Source of the DNA: Faeciplasma gallinarum
GTDB taxonomy: Bacteria > Bacillota > Clostridia > Oscillospirales > Ruminococcaceae
Assembly (NCBI GenBank): GCA_018711085.1
Contig: DVIR01000046.1
Location: forward strand, 1 to 13,237
Length of the DNA stretch: 13,237 nucleotides
Reading direction: 5' to 3'
The notes beneath the pieces are model-generated. The model saw only the letters and a list, made by a program, of their open reading frames with translations. It searched no databases and was not told the DNA's origin. Positions 6,787-13,232 of the stretch are shown here, piece by piece (the stretch's first letter is position 1; each line of letters begins with the position of its first letter). Both the position numbers and the translations under genes were made by a program.

Positions 6787-7188
6787 TTAATTGCCGCTCT
6801 TTTTGCCCTGCGTTTCCGACAGCTTTTTTGCCTTCTCGCGGCAGGAGGGGCAAATATAGCTGACCTTTAAGTCGTAGGATAATATCGGCTCGCCAAGCTG
6901 GTTTGACAGGCTTGCCGTGAGGTCGGAAAATGTGATGTCGGACAGCGCACCGCACTTCTTGCAAACAAGGTGGTCGTGCTTCACTATCTTGTCGTACCTG
7001 TCCGGACTTCCTTCTATCGAAACCTTTCTGATGAGGTCGTCCTCGCACAAGGCGTTTAAATTGTTATAAACCGTGGCAAGTGCAACCCCTGGCGCAGTTT
7101 TCTTCAAAATAATAAATATCTGCTCCGCCGTGAGGTGGTCGTTTGAATGATTGATTATGTCGAGTATGAGCTTGCCGTTTCTTGTCAT
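6787..7188 (-). CDS. perR: PerR-like Fur-family repressor
   Basis: This 133-residue regulator has a winged-helix N-terminal domain with VALATVYNNLNAL (35-47) as recognition helix region, and a metal-binding dimerisation domain. Structural zinc is predicted at Cys76, Cys79, Cys113 and Cys116. The regulatory metal site aligns with Bacillus PerR: His18, Asp66, His71, His73 and Asp84. An Asp rather than Glu at the last position favours PerR over Fur. PerR senses peroxide by iron-catalysed oxidation of its His ligands, then releases DNA. The start at 7188 is preceded by AGGAAGA. Two Per-box-like palindromes surround its promoter (7213-7227 and 7275-7291), so it probably represses itself. It probably also controls the downstream PTPS-like gene. 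No catalase or rubrerythrin gene is in the window. The name is by motif, not by test. Confidence 0.82.
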   Translation of the reverse strand: MTRNGKLILDIINHSNDHLTAEQIFIILKKTAPGVALATVYNNLNALCEDDLIRKVSIEGSPDRYDKIVKHDHLVCKKCGALSDITFSDLTASLSNQLGEPILSYDLKVSYICPSCREKAKKLSETQGKKSGN

Positions 7189-7204
7189 GATCTTCCTGCC
7201 TGCT

Positions 7205-7233
7205 TTCTAAAATTAGAATTATTCTTGTTCTAA
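7205..7233. promoter_or_regulatory. Per-box-like operator cluster at the PerR transcription start
   Basis: TTAGAATTATTCTTG (7213-7227) holds a perfect AGAAT-N-ATTCT palindrome and differs from the streptococcal-type Per box NTANAANNATTNTAN at one position. It is flanked by further inverted half-sites TTCTAA at 7205-7210 and 7228-7233, each facing TTAGAA. The cluster lies downstream of the -10 and over the predicted start point, a position that would block transcription. Confidence 0.55.
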
Positions 7234-7237
7234 AAAC

Positions 7238-7266
7238 AAAATACCACGCCGGCTCCTGCTTGTCAA
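7238..7266 (-). promoter_or_regulatory. Promoter of the PerR-like gene
   Basis: On the minus strand TTGACA (plus 7261-7266) is an exact -35 and TATTTT (plus 7238-7243) a fair -10, separated by 17 bp. Transcription should begin near 7231, about 43 nt before the start codon. It is the only consensus-like promoter in this gap on that strand. Confidence 0.65.
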
Positions 7267-7274
7267 GGTATTTT

Positions 7275-7291
7275 TTAAGAATAATTCTTAA
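7275..7291. promoter_or_regulatory. Second Per-box-like palindrome, upstream of the -35
   Basis: TTAAGAATAATTCTTAA is a perfect palindrome apart from its central base, a 7-1-7 arrangement (plus one more pair) like PerR and Fur boxes. It shares the AGAAT-N-ATTCT core with the operator at 7213-7227, and the two centres are 63 bp apart, six helical turns. It sits 9 bp upstream of the -35 of the PerR gene and between that promoter and the TetR terminator. Confidence 0.55.
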
Positions 7292-7299
7292 TTTTTATT

Positions 7300-7345
7300 T
7301 AGACAAAAAGAAAACGCCTGACCGATAAAACTCTTCGGTCAGGCG
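7300..7345 (-). terminator. Intrinsic terminator of the TetR gene
   Basis: CGCCTGACCGA (7315-7325) pairs perfectly with TCGGTCAGGCG (7335-7345) around a 9-nt loop. On the minus strand the stem is followed by TTTTCTTTTTGTC, a good U tract. It begins 13 bp after the stop codon of the TetR gene. Confidence 0.88.
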
Positions 7346-7358
7346 GCAAGCTTCGGTT

Positions 7359-7901
7359 TTACGAAATAACCTTTGCAGATATGTTCATTACGATCTGGGC
7401 AAAATCACGTGTGCTCATGGGGAAGTTGCCGTTTACCCATTCTTTTAGTATGCCTATCGCGCCCGAGACGCAGTATACGTATGCATACCTGTCCGCGGTT
7501 TTATCCGCTGACGCCGTTGGCTTTCGGTATCGCTCCATAACGTAGTTTACAAGCCTGTGGTTAAATTCACTGCTGTTTCTTTGAACGATCAGCACCCTGA
7601 ACAGTCTGTCGTTTCCCTTCACATAGTCAAAGAACTTGACAAGCGTCGCAAGAAAGATTTCATCGGAATCCGCAAGCGACGAATCGGGAAACGCCGGAAG
7701 GTTGTTTAAAACATCGTTTTCAATCTCAAGCAGCAGCTGGCTTATGTCCTCATAGTAAGAATAGAAAGTTGAACGGTTTACGTCCGCCTTTTCGCATATG
7801 TCAGTAACCGTTATCTTCTCAAGAGCTTTTGTTTCAAGCAGCTCAAGGAGCGCATCCTTCATCATCTTCTTTGTCATTTTTACCCGCCTGTTTTCCGACA
7901 T
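7359..7901 (-). CDS. TetR/AcrR-family transcriptional regulator
   Basis: The 180-residue product has an N-terminal TetR helix-turn-helix at about 8-55, with ALEKITVTDICEKADVNRST and then FYSYYEDISQLL, the usual signature of the second and third helices and the start of helix four. The all-helical C-terminal part (about 60-180) is the ligand and dimerisation domain and is not similar enough to a named subgroup for me to predict a ligand. The start at 7901 is preceded by AGGGGG at a suitable distance. It is divergent from the small membrane protein and ABC exporter operon, with a 25-bp near-palindrome in the gap. The common pattern is a TetR repressor that controls a neighbouring exporter and itself, released by a molecule the exporter handles. 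Confidence 0.88.
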   Translation of the reverse strand: MSENRRVKMTKKMMKDALLELLETKALEKITVTDICEKADVNRSTFYSYYEDISQLLLEIENDVLNNLPAFPDSSLADSDEIFLATLVKFFDYVKGNDRLFRVLIVQRNSSEFNHRLVNYVMERYRKPTASADKTADRYAYVYCVSGAIGILKEWVNGNFPMSTRDFAQIVMNISAKVIS

Positions 7902-7953
7902 TCCTATCGATCCCCCTATACTTGTTTTCTTTTTCTTTCCCCATTGATACCCG

Positions 7954-7979
7954 CCCGCGGTGAGTGTCGAAACCGCGGG
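7954..7979. other. GC-rich perfect hairpin in the TetR leader region
   Basis: CCCGCGGT (7954-7961) and ACCGCGGG (7972-7979) form a perfect 8-bp stem around a 10-nt loop, in AT-rich surroundings. Read on the plus strand it is followed after a few bases by TTTTTTATTTTTTC, so it could stop antisense transcription. Read on the minus strand it would lie in the 5' leader of the TetR mRNA. Its function is unclear. Confidence 0.5.
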
Positions 7980-8009
7980 AAAGATTTTTTATTTTTTCTT
8001 GATGTAAAA

Positions 8010-8034
8010 CCGACAAAACATATTGTATTGTCGG
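8010..8034. promoter_or_regulatory. 25-bp near-palindrome, candidate TetR operator
   Basis: The arms CCGACAA (8010-8016) and TTGTCGG (8028-8034) are perfect inverses, and inside them ACA (8018-8020) pairs with TGT (8024-8026). Ten of twelve symmetric pairs match around the centre at 8022. Size, symmetry and position between divergent genes fit a TetR-family operator. Confidence 0.6.
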
Positions 8035-8063
8035 ATTCAAAACGCTTTATTAAAAACTGTTTG

Positions 8064-8092
8064 TTGAAAAGACAACACAATGTTGCTATAAT
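8064..8092 (+). promoter_or_regulatory. Promoter of the exporter operon with an embedded inverted repeat
   Basis: TTGAAA (8064-8069) and an exact TATAAT (8087-8092) are separated by 17 bp, a strong housekeeping-type promoter. Within the spacer, CAACA (8073-8077) and TGTTG (8081-8085) form an inverted repeat. The preceding GACAACACA resembles GACAAAACA of the 25-bp palindrome, so the same repressor may bind between the -35 and -10. Confidence 0.68.
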
Positions 8093-8223
8093 AATATCAC
8101 AGGCGGCGCATGAAGTCAAGGCAAGCGGTTTTAGCCGGCAAAGGGCGCTGCTTTTCAGAAAGAACAGCACAGATACTTAACGATAAAAAGCTATAAGCAA
8201 AATACATGAAAGGAATGATTGAA

Positions 8224-8463
8224 GTGAAGAAATGGAAGATAGTTTTGATTGTAGCGGGAGCCGCGGCGTTTGCAGGAATGGTTGTGGGTGCAGCGATAGC
8301 GATTGCAAGCTTTTCAAAGCGCAAGCGTCTTAGCGCCGAATACACAGAGGATGAAGATTACGAGCCGATACCCGACATGTGCGACGAGGACGGCGAGAGC
8401 GATAAACAAAGTGAGCAAAATGAGCAAAATGAGCAAAGCACGCAGAGCGCGTCCGACATCTAA
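8224..8463 (+). CDS. Small single-pass membrane protein with acidic, Gln-rich tail
   Basis: This protein of about 79 residues is not recognised. It starts with a short basic segment (VKKWK), one hydrophobic helix rich in Ala, Gly and Val (about residues 6-28), a basic stop-transfer cluster (SKRKR), then an acidic tail ending in three EQ-x units. I prefer GTG 8224, since AAAGGA lies 9-10 nt before it; in-frame ATGs at 8206 and 8215 lack a spaced binding site. The first codons suggest an N-inside or signal-anchor topology, not certain. It is the first gene behind the consensus promoter and comes 126 bp before the ABC ATPase. A role as an accessory subunit or regulator of the exporter is only suggested by position. 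The coding status is supported by the signal and promoter, but not by homology. Confidence 0.65.
   Translation: MKKWKIVLIVAGAAAFAGMVVGAAIAIASFSKRKRLSAEYTEDEDYEPIPDMCDEDGESDKQSEQNEQNEQSTQSASDI
8412..8438 (+). repeat. Three tandem 9-nt units inside the small membrane protein gene
   Basis: TGAGCAAAA is repeated twice exactly (8412-8420, 8421-8429) and a third time with one change (TGAGCAAAG, 8430-8438). In frame these give EQN, EQN and EQS. The 9-bp period keeps the frame, so slippage would change tail length by three residues. Confidence 0.9.
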
Positions 8464-8469
8464 ACGCGC

Positions 8470-8499
8470 TTGAATGTATTTAAAAAGAGTAGTTATTAT
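8470..8499 (+). promoter_or_regulatory. Possible internal promoter before the ABC ATPase
   Basis: TTGAAT (8470-8475) and TATTAT (8494-8499) are separated by 18 bp and match consensus at 4 and 5 of 6 positions. The site lies just after the stop codon of the small membrane protein and could give the ABC genes separate expression. Confidence 0.4.
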
Positions 8500-8515
8500 G
8501 AGAAACTGATTTTTG

Positions 8516-8565
8516 CCGCCGCGCTTCGCCTGGGATCAGGCGGGCACAATTTATCTTAGCGGCGG
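8516..8565 (+). other. Two-tier hairpin in the leader of the ABC ATPase gene
   Basis: An outer 7-bp stem, CCGCCGC (8516-8522) with GCGGCGG (8559-8565), encloses a second perfect 6-bp stem, CGCCTG (8527-8532) with CAGGCG (8537-8542), around a 4-nt loop. No T tract follows, so it is not an ordinary terminator. It ends 13 bp before the ribosome binding site of the ATPase gene. It may be an RNA stability or processing element. Confidence 0.55.
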
Positions 8566-8589
8566 GTGTATATGGCACGGAGGAAATAA

Positions 8590-9297
8590 ATGAACGAAAA
8601 TTTTATCTGCTTTGAGCAGGTAACAAAGACATACGGCAGCGGCGATGTAGCGGTGACCGCATTAAAGGACGCAAGCTTTTCGATAGCAAAAGGCGAGATA
8701 TGCATAATTGTCGGAGAATCCGGAGCAGGAAAGACCACCCTTTTAAATATCCTCGGAGGCATGGATAACCTGACGAGCGGAAAGGTCATAGTGGACAACG
8801 ACGAGATATCCGCATATAACAAGCAGCAGCTCACCGAGTACAGAAGAAAAGACGTGGGCTTTGTGTTTCAGTTTTATAACCTGATACCGAATCTCACCGC
8901 ACTTGAGAACGTGGAGATTGCGGCGCAGCTTTGCAAGGACTCCATAGATCCGGCAAAGGTTTTGGAGAGCGTGGGACTTAAGGACAGGTGCTCAAACTTT
9001 CCCGCGCAGCTCTCGGGCGGAGAGCAGCAAATGGTTGCAATCGCCAGAGCGCTTGCAAAGAACCCGAAGCTTTTGTTGTGCGACGAACCTACCGGCGCGC
9101 TTGACTATGCCACCGGAAAGACCATTTTAAAGCTTTTGCAGGACACTTGCCGCAATACCGGAATGACCGTGGTGATTATAACTCACAACAAGGCGCTTTG
9201 CGGCATGGCTGACCATGTCATAAGAGTAAAGAGCGGAAAGATAATTTCGTCTGAGCTAAACAGCAATGTTACTCCGGTTGAGAATATCGAATGGTGA
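8590..9297 (+). CDS. ABC transporter ATP-binding protein, MacB/LolD type
   Basis: This 235-residue nucleotide-binding subunit energises the FtsX-type permease encoded next. It has Walker A GESGAGKTT (42-50), Q-loop Gln94 in VFQFYNLIP, signature LSGGE (141-145), Walker B LLLCDEPTGALD (161-172) and switch His199 in IITHN. The QFYNLIPNLTALENV motif and short length are typical of the MacB/LolD/FtsE branch, which works with mechanotransmission-type permeases. The start ATG 8590 follows GGAGG at 8579-8583. The gene ends in TGA directly followed by an in-frame TAG, then 9 bp to the permease start (12 nt between the two genes counted from the first stop). It is probably controlled by the divergent TetR protein. 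Possible cargoes include antimicrobial peptides, lipids or drugs; nothing here distinguishes them. Confidence 0.96.
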   Translation: MNENFICFEQVTKTYGSGDVAVTALKDASFSIAKGEICIIVGESGAGKTTLLNILGGMDNLTSGKVIVDNDEISAYNKQQLTEYRRKDVGFVFQFYNLIPNLTALENVEIAAQLCKDSIDPAKVLESVGLKDRCSNFPAQLSGGEQQMVAIARALAKNPKLLLCDEPTGALDYATGKTILKLLQDTCRNTGMTVVIITHNKALCGMADHVIRVKSGKIISSELNSNVTPVENIEW

Positions 9298-9309
9298 TAG
9301 GGTGAGCGT

Positions 9310-11874
9310 ATGAAGATGACACTGAAAACCCTGATGCGAACCATTCGCGCCACTTTCGGAAGATATGTTGCGATTTTTGCGATAGTGGCGCTGGGAATAG
9401 GCTTTTTCACCGGTTTGAAAAGCGCTAAGCCGTCCATGCAGAAAACGGCGGATGAGTATCTTAACGAGCTGAATATGTACGATTTTCAGCTCATGTCCAC
9501 CCTCGGATTCACTCAGGAGGATATAGATGCGTTTGCCGATACGCAGGGGATATCCGCAGCGGAGGGAAGTGTGTATGCAGACGTTTTGGCTGACTTTGAC
9601 GGGGCAGGCGACTTGGCATACAGAATCTATTCACTTCCCGAAAAGGTGGCGCTCCCCAAGCTTATGAGCGGACGACTGCCCCTGGCAGCAAACGAGTGCA
9701 TAGTTGACGCAGAAATTTTTACCGAGGACGACATAGGAAAAACGCTTGTTTTGTCCGGCAATAACGAGTCGGATACGCTTGAGCAGTTCAATCAGACCGA
9801 GTTTACAATAGTCGGAACGGCGCAGTCGCCGAGATATATAAGCATAGACCGAGACAGCACGTCTTTGGGAAGCGGAAAGGTCGAGGGCTTTGTGTACATC
9901 CTGCCAGATGCGTTTGAAACGGATGTGTACATGGAAGCGCTTTTGTCCTGCGAGAGCGACGAGCTTTTGTTTTCCGACGAGTACTATGAGATGATAGATT
10001 CCGTCGAGCCTTCTGTGAAGAGCGTTTTGCAGGAGCGGGCGGATATGAGGTATGACGAAATAATATCGGATGCAAATGCCGAGCTGTCCGACGCAAGGGC
10101 GGAGCTTGACAGCGGATGGGAGCAGTATAATACCGCTTTGGAATCCGGCATTCCGGAGCAGATGCTTGCGGATGCGCTTTCGCAGCTTGAGAGCGGGGAA
10201 GAGGATTACAGCGCGGCTCAGGCGGAGGTTGACGCCATAAAGCCGCCGACAACCTATCTTTTAGACCTCGACAGCAACTCCGGATGCTCAACCTTTAAAA
10301 ACGACATAGTCGTCGTGGACGGAATAGCATACGTGTTTCCGGCGTTCTTTGTAATAATCGCTGCGCTGGTGTGCATCACAACCATGACGAGAATGGTAAA
10401 CGATGAGCGAACTCAAATAGGAACTCTGAAAGCTCTCGGCTACTCGTATATTACAATATCGCTTAAATATATCCTCTACGCTTCAAGCGCGGCGCTGCTC
10501 GGATGCGTGGCGGGATTCTTCCTCGGAACCGGCGTTCTGCCGCAGATAATCTGGTCGGTTTACGACATTTCATACGGCTTTTCGGATCTTGTGTACCACT
10601 TCAGCTTTGTTATGTATGCATGCTGCCTTGCGATTTCGCTTGCCGGCTCTGTTGCCGTGACGCTTTACGCATGCCGCAGAGAACTGAGCGAAAATCCGGC
10701 AGAGCTTGTACGTCCCAAGTCGCCCCCGAACGGCAAGAGAATACTCTTAGAGTACATCAAGCCGATATGGAGCAGGATGTCGTTTTTGAGCAAGGTCACT
10801 ATCAGAAATGCGTTCAGATATAAAAAGCGCATGGTCATGATGCTTTTGGGAATAGGCGGATGCACCGCACTTATGGTGACAGGCCTCGGAATACGAGACT
10901 CGGTGGCTCACATACTCGATTATCAGTACGATGAGATAATGCTCTACGATGCAAGCGCAACCTATGACTCTGATTCGGCTGACAGCGTTGAAGAGTTTCT
11001 CGACGACAGGTCCGGCGGATACATCACCGGATATCAGGATACAATGACTGTCAGCTCGGGAAGCGGCGAGAAGGATGCAAATGTAATCGCACTTAACGCA
11101 CAGGAATCAGAAGGATACTTCGACCTGCACGACTCTAAGGAGGAAATACCGTATCCCACCGGCTATGAGGCTGTGGTTTCGTCAAAGCTTGCAAGCCAGC
11201 TCGGAGTTTCCGCCGGCGACAGAATATTCTTAAACTTTGACGGCGATTCCGTGGGATATACGGTCACGGGCGTGTGCGATAACTTTGTAAACCACTATGT
11301 TTATATCAGCGAAGAATCCGTTTCGGATTACGCTCCTAACGCAGCGTATATCATGCAGGGCGAGCAGGAGGACATACAGGCAACCGCAGCGGGACTGCGT
11401 GCAATAGACGGTGTGAGCTATGTGTCTGTTATCGAGCAGGAAAGAGCATTGATGGAAAACTCAATGTCGTCCATGGATTATATCGTGGTTGTAGTGGTGC
11501 TGTTTGCCGGCGCACTTGCCTTTGTAGTGCTTTATAACCTTACAAATATCAACATCATCGAAAGAATGAGAGAGGTTGCAACCGTAAAGGTTCTGGGCTT
11601 CCGCCCGGGCGAGACGGCGTCCTATGTTTTGAGGGAGAATATAATCTTCTCAGTCATAGGCGGATTGATAGGTCTCGGCGTCGGATGGCTTTTGCACGGT
11701 TATGTAATGGCTCAGGTGCATGTTGACGCAATGACGTTTGACGTGAGAATATCCGCACTCAGCTATGTAATAGCGTTTGCATGCACGATAGGATTCACTG
11801 TCATAGCAAATATCATAATGCGGTTCAAGCTCGACAAGGTGAACATGGCGGAGTCGCTGAAGTCGGTCGAGTGA
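9310..11874 (+). CDS. FtsX-family ABC transporter permease (two FtsX domains)
   Basis: This 854-residue membrane subunit pairs with the ATPase just upstream. It has an N-terminal helix (about 18-36), then an extracytoplasmic region of about 300 residues that includes a short coiled-coil-like segment (about 235-310, with Ala/Glu/Leu heptad character). A first FtsX domain of three helices follows (about 339-455; coupling motif ERTQIGTLKALGYS), then a linker and helix (about 508-528). A second extracytoplasmic domain (about 530-715) and a second FtsX domain (about 722-840; EREVATVKVLGF-like motif ERMREVATVKVLGF at 751-764) complete it. This is the usual duplicated layout of large Firmicutes exporters. 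The start ATG 9310 is preceded by AGGGTGAG. The long extracytoplasmic parts suggest work on envelope substrates or peptides. It is followed by a bidirectional terminator. Confidence 0.94.
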   Translation: MKMTLKTLMRTIRATFGRYVAIFAIVALGIGFFTGLKSAKPSMQKTADEYLNELNMYDFQLMSTLGFTQEDIDAFADTQGISAAEGSVYADVLADFDGAGDLAYRIYSLPEKVALPKLMSGRLPLAANECIVDAEIFTEDDIGKTLVLSGNNESDTLEQFNQTEFTIVGTAQSPRYISIDRDSTSLGSGKVEGFVYILPDAFETDVYMEALLSCESDELLFSDEYYEMIDSVEPSVKSVLQERADMRYDEIISDANAELSDARAELDSGWEQYNTALESGIPEQMLADALSQLESGEEDYSAAQAEVDAIKPPTTYLLDLDSNSGCSTFKNDIVVVDGIAYVFPAFFVIIAALVCITTMTRMVNDERTQIGTLKALGYSYITISLKYILYASSAALLGCVAGFFLGTGVLPQIIWSVYDISYGFSDLVYHFSFVMYACCLAISLAGSVAVTLYACRRELSENPAELVRPKSPPNGKRILLEYIKPIWSRMSFLSKVTIRNAFRYKKRMVMMLLGIGGCTALMVTGLGIRDSVAHILDYQYDEIMLYDASATYDSDSADSVEEFLDDRSGGYITGYQDTMTVSSGSGEKDANVIALNAQESEGYFDLHDSKEEIPYPTGYEAVVSSKLASQLGVSAGDRIFLNFDGDSVGYTVTGVCDNFVNHYVYISEESVSDYAPNAAYIMQGEQEDIQATAAGLRAIDGVSYVSVIEQERALMENSMSSMDYIVVVVVLFAGALAFVVLYNLTNINIIERMREVATVKVLGFRPGETASYVLRENIIFSVIGGLIGLGVGWLLHGYVMAQVHVDAMTFDVRISALSYVIAFACTIGFTVIANIIMRFKLDKVNMAESLKSVE

Positions 11875-11895
11875 CGCCCGCTTTTGAGAAAGAAT

Positions 11896-11938
11896 AAAGC
11901 CAAAGCAATCTGATTAAGATTGCCTTGGCTTTTATTTT
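11896..11938. terminator. Bidirectional terminator between convergent genes
   Basis: AAAGCCAA and GCAATCT (11896-11911, one mismatched base between) pair with AGATTGC and TTGGCTTT (11917-11932) around a GATTA loop. On the plus strand TTTATTTT follows; on the minus strand TTTATTCTTTCTC follows. It serves the permease on one side and the solute-binding protein on the other. Confidence 0.88.
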
Positions 11939-11939
11939 G

Positions 11940-13232
11940 CTATTCATTCAACCAAATATCCACCTGCCGCTGGTACTCCGCAACCGCCTCCTCAAGCGTC
12001 AGCTTCCCCGCCTGGTAGTCGTCGATGTCTAAACGCTGCACAGAGAATGTATAGTATGCCATCGTGGTGTTATCGTCTATTATGTTTAGAAAATCATTGA
12101 ATATCTCTGAATCGGGATGGTAGCTTTCAGGATACATTGACTTGTCTTCATACATAAATCCCGATAAAGTGTTTCCCGTATATTTAAAATAATCTGACGC
12201 CAAAAGCTCAAGAACCTTAAGAGCGGCCTCCTTGTTCTCTGAGTACGGATTTATCAAAGCATAAGTTCCTCCGCCGATTCCGCTAATTACATCTTCCGAT
12301 ATCTTGGGAATCGGAAACGCTCGCCACTTTTCAAAGAAATCCGTAGACCCGCTTGTCATATAGACGTTTGGGTCTGTGTTGAGCCTTTTGTCAGTGAAGT
12401 TTTCGGCGTCAATATATGATCCAAACGTGCATAACGCCTTCTCGCTGTTGTTGCTGTAATCTCCTGATAAGTTGTGCTCAAACCCGATAGTTGCACCAAC
12501 TCCGTCTTTTGGGTCCTGCCATCCTCCCCATATTTCCTCATAGATATGCATGTACAAAGGCGTTTCAAAGTTTGCTTCTTTGTTGTCATAATCGCAGTAA
12601 TATGCTTCGTACTGATACTCCAAGTAGTCAAATAGCAGGCTTGAATTTGTGTATGCAATTCTGTCTCCGTCGTAATTTCTCACAAACTCAAGAAAATCAT
12701 CGAGGTACTCTATATCTTGCGCCGTAACTCCGGTTTCTTCTATCGCTGATTTTGGGATTAGTATTGCAGATGCTCCAGAAGAAACAGGCACAAATGCTGT
12801 TTTCCCGTCTACAGTTGAGTACTCCTGAAGAATATCCCTGCACTGGGAAATGTAGTTGTCAATGATTTCCGATTCGATGATCGTATAGAAACCGCAGTCA
12901 ATTACATTGTGAAGCTGAGAGTTTGAAATGAAGTAAATGTCTATGTCGTCATCTCCTGCAAGCATCTTGAGAATTATTTCATCAGGAAGATAGCATTTGG
13001 AACGAAAGCGTATGCCTGTTTCTTGCGTAATGACCTGATAGTTCAACTCTCCGAGACCTGTAACAAAATCGTTTCCGGCAAGTGTATCCTGTACAGTCAG
13101 CACAACCCCCGAGTAATCAACCTCCGCCTCAGTCGATTGCGTCACAGCCTGATTTTCTTTACCGCCTGAACATGATGACATAAGAACAATCATCGGGACA
13201 AGAGCCAAACAAAGTAGTCTTTTTATCTTCAT
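11940..13232 (-). CDS. Extracellular solute-binding lipoprotein
   Basis: The 430-residue product begins with a lipoprotein signal, charged at MKIKR, hydrophobic to residue 18, with lipobox MSSC and Cys21 as the modified residue. The mature part looks like a bacterial family 1 (sugar-type) solute-binding protein: GDDDIDIYFISNSQLHNVID near 93-112, an aromatic-rich central region with IWGGWQDP, a hinge area with GIGGGTYALINPYSENKEAA near 321-340, and a closing helix YQRQVDIWLNE. ABC importers of this class capture a substrate outside the membrane and deliver it to permease subunits, but no permease gene is in the window. The likely partners would lie to the right, upstream of this gene or elsewhere. 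The ATG lies 5 bp from the window edge, so its ribosome binding site is not visible; the intact signal peptide supports this start. It ends in TAG, evidence that TAG stops translation in this organism. Confidence 0.85.
   Translation of the reverse strand: MKIKRLLCLALVPMIVLMSSCSGGKENQAVTQSTEAEVDYSGVVLTVQDTLAGNDFVTGLGELNYQVITQETGIRFRSKCYLPDEIILKMLAGDDDIDIYFISNSQLHNVIDCGFYTIIESEIIDNYISQCRDILQEYSTVDGKTAFVPVSSGASAILIPKSAIEETGVTAQDIEYLDDFLEFVRNYDGDRIAYTNSSLLFDYLEYQYEAYYCDYDNKEANFETPLYMHIYEEIWGGWQDPKDGVGATIGFEHNLSGDYSNNSEKALCTFGSYIDAENFTDKRLNTDPNVYMTSGSTDFFEKWRAFPIPKISEDVISGIGGGTYALINPYSENKEAALKVLELLASDYFKYTGNTLSGFMYEDKSMYPESYHPDSEIFNDFLNIIDDNTTMAYYTFSVQRLDIDDYQAGKLTLEEAVAEYQRQVDIWLNE

Larger units (their letters stand above)
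7902..8223. other. Divergent intergenic region between TetR and exporter operon
   Basis: This 322-bp gap, AT-rich apart from one GC hairpin, holds the hairpin at 7954-7979, a 25-bp near-palindrome at 8010-8034, and a plus-strand promoter at 8064-8092. The leader RNA from about 8099 could encode a 28-residue peptide (8110-8196) and fold a small hairpin in the region of 8148-8170. No convincing minus-strand promoter for TetR was found by eye, although one must lie here. I see no longer gene. Confidence 0.6.

Noticed and set aside
8412..8438. Short tandem repeats as a CRISPR array
   Set aside because: Units are only 9 nt with no spacers and lie in frame inside a coding region.
9803..10291. Long minus-strand frame of 162 codons inside the permease gene
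   Set aside because: It lies wholly inside a well-supported plus-strand gene, is Arg/Pro/Ser/His-rich without a domain, and has no start signal. It is a shadow frame.
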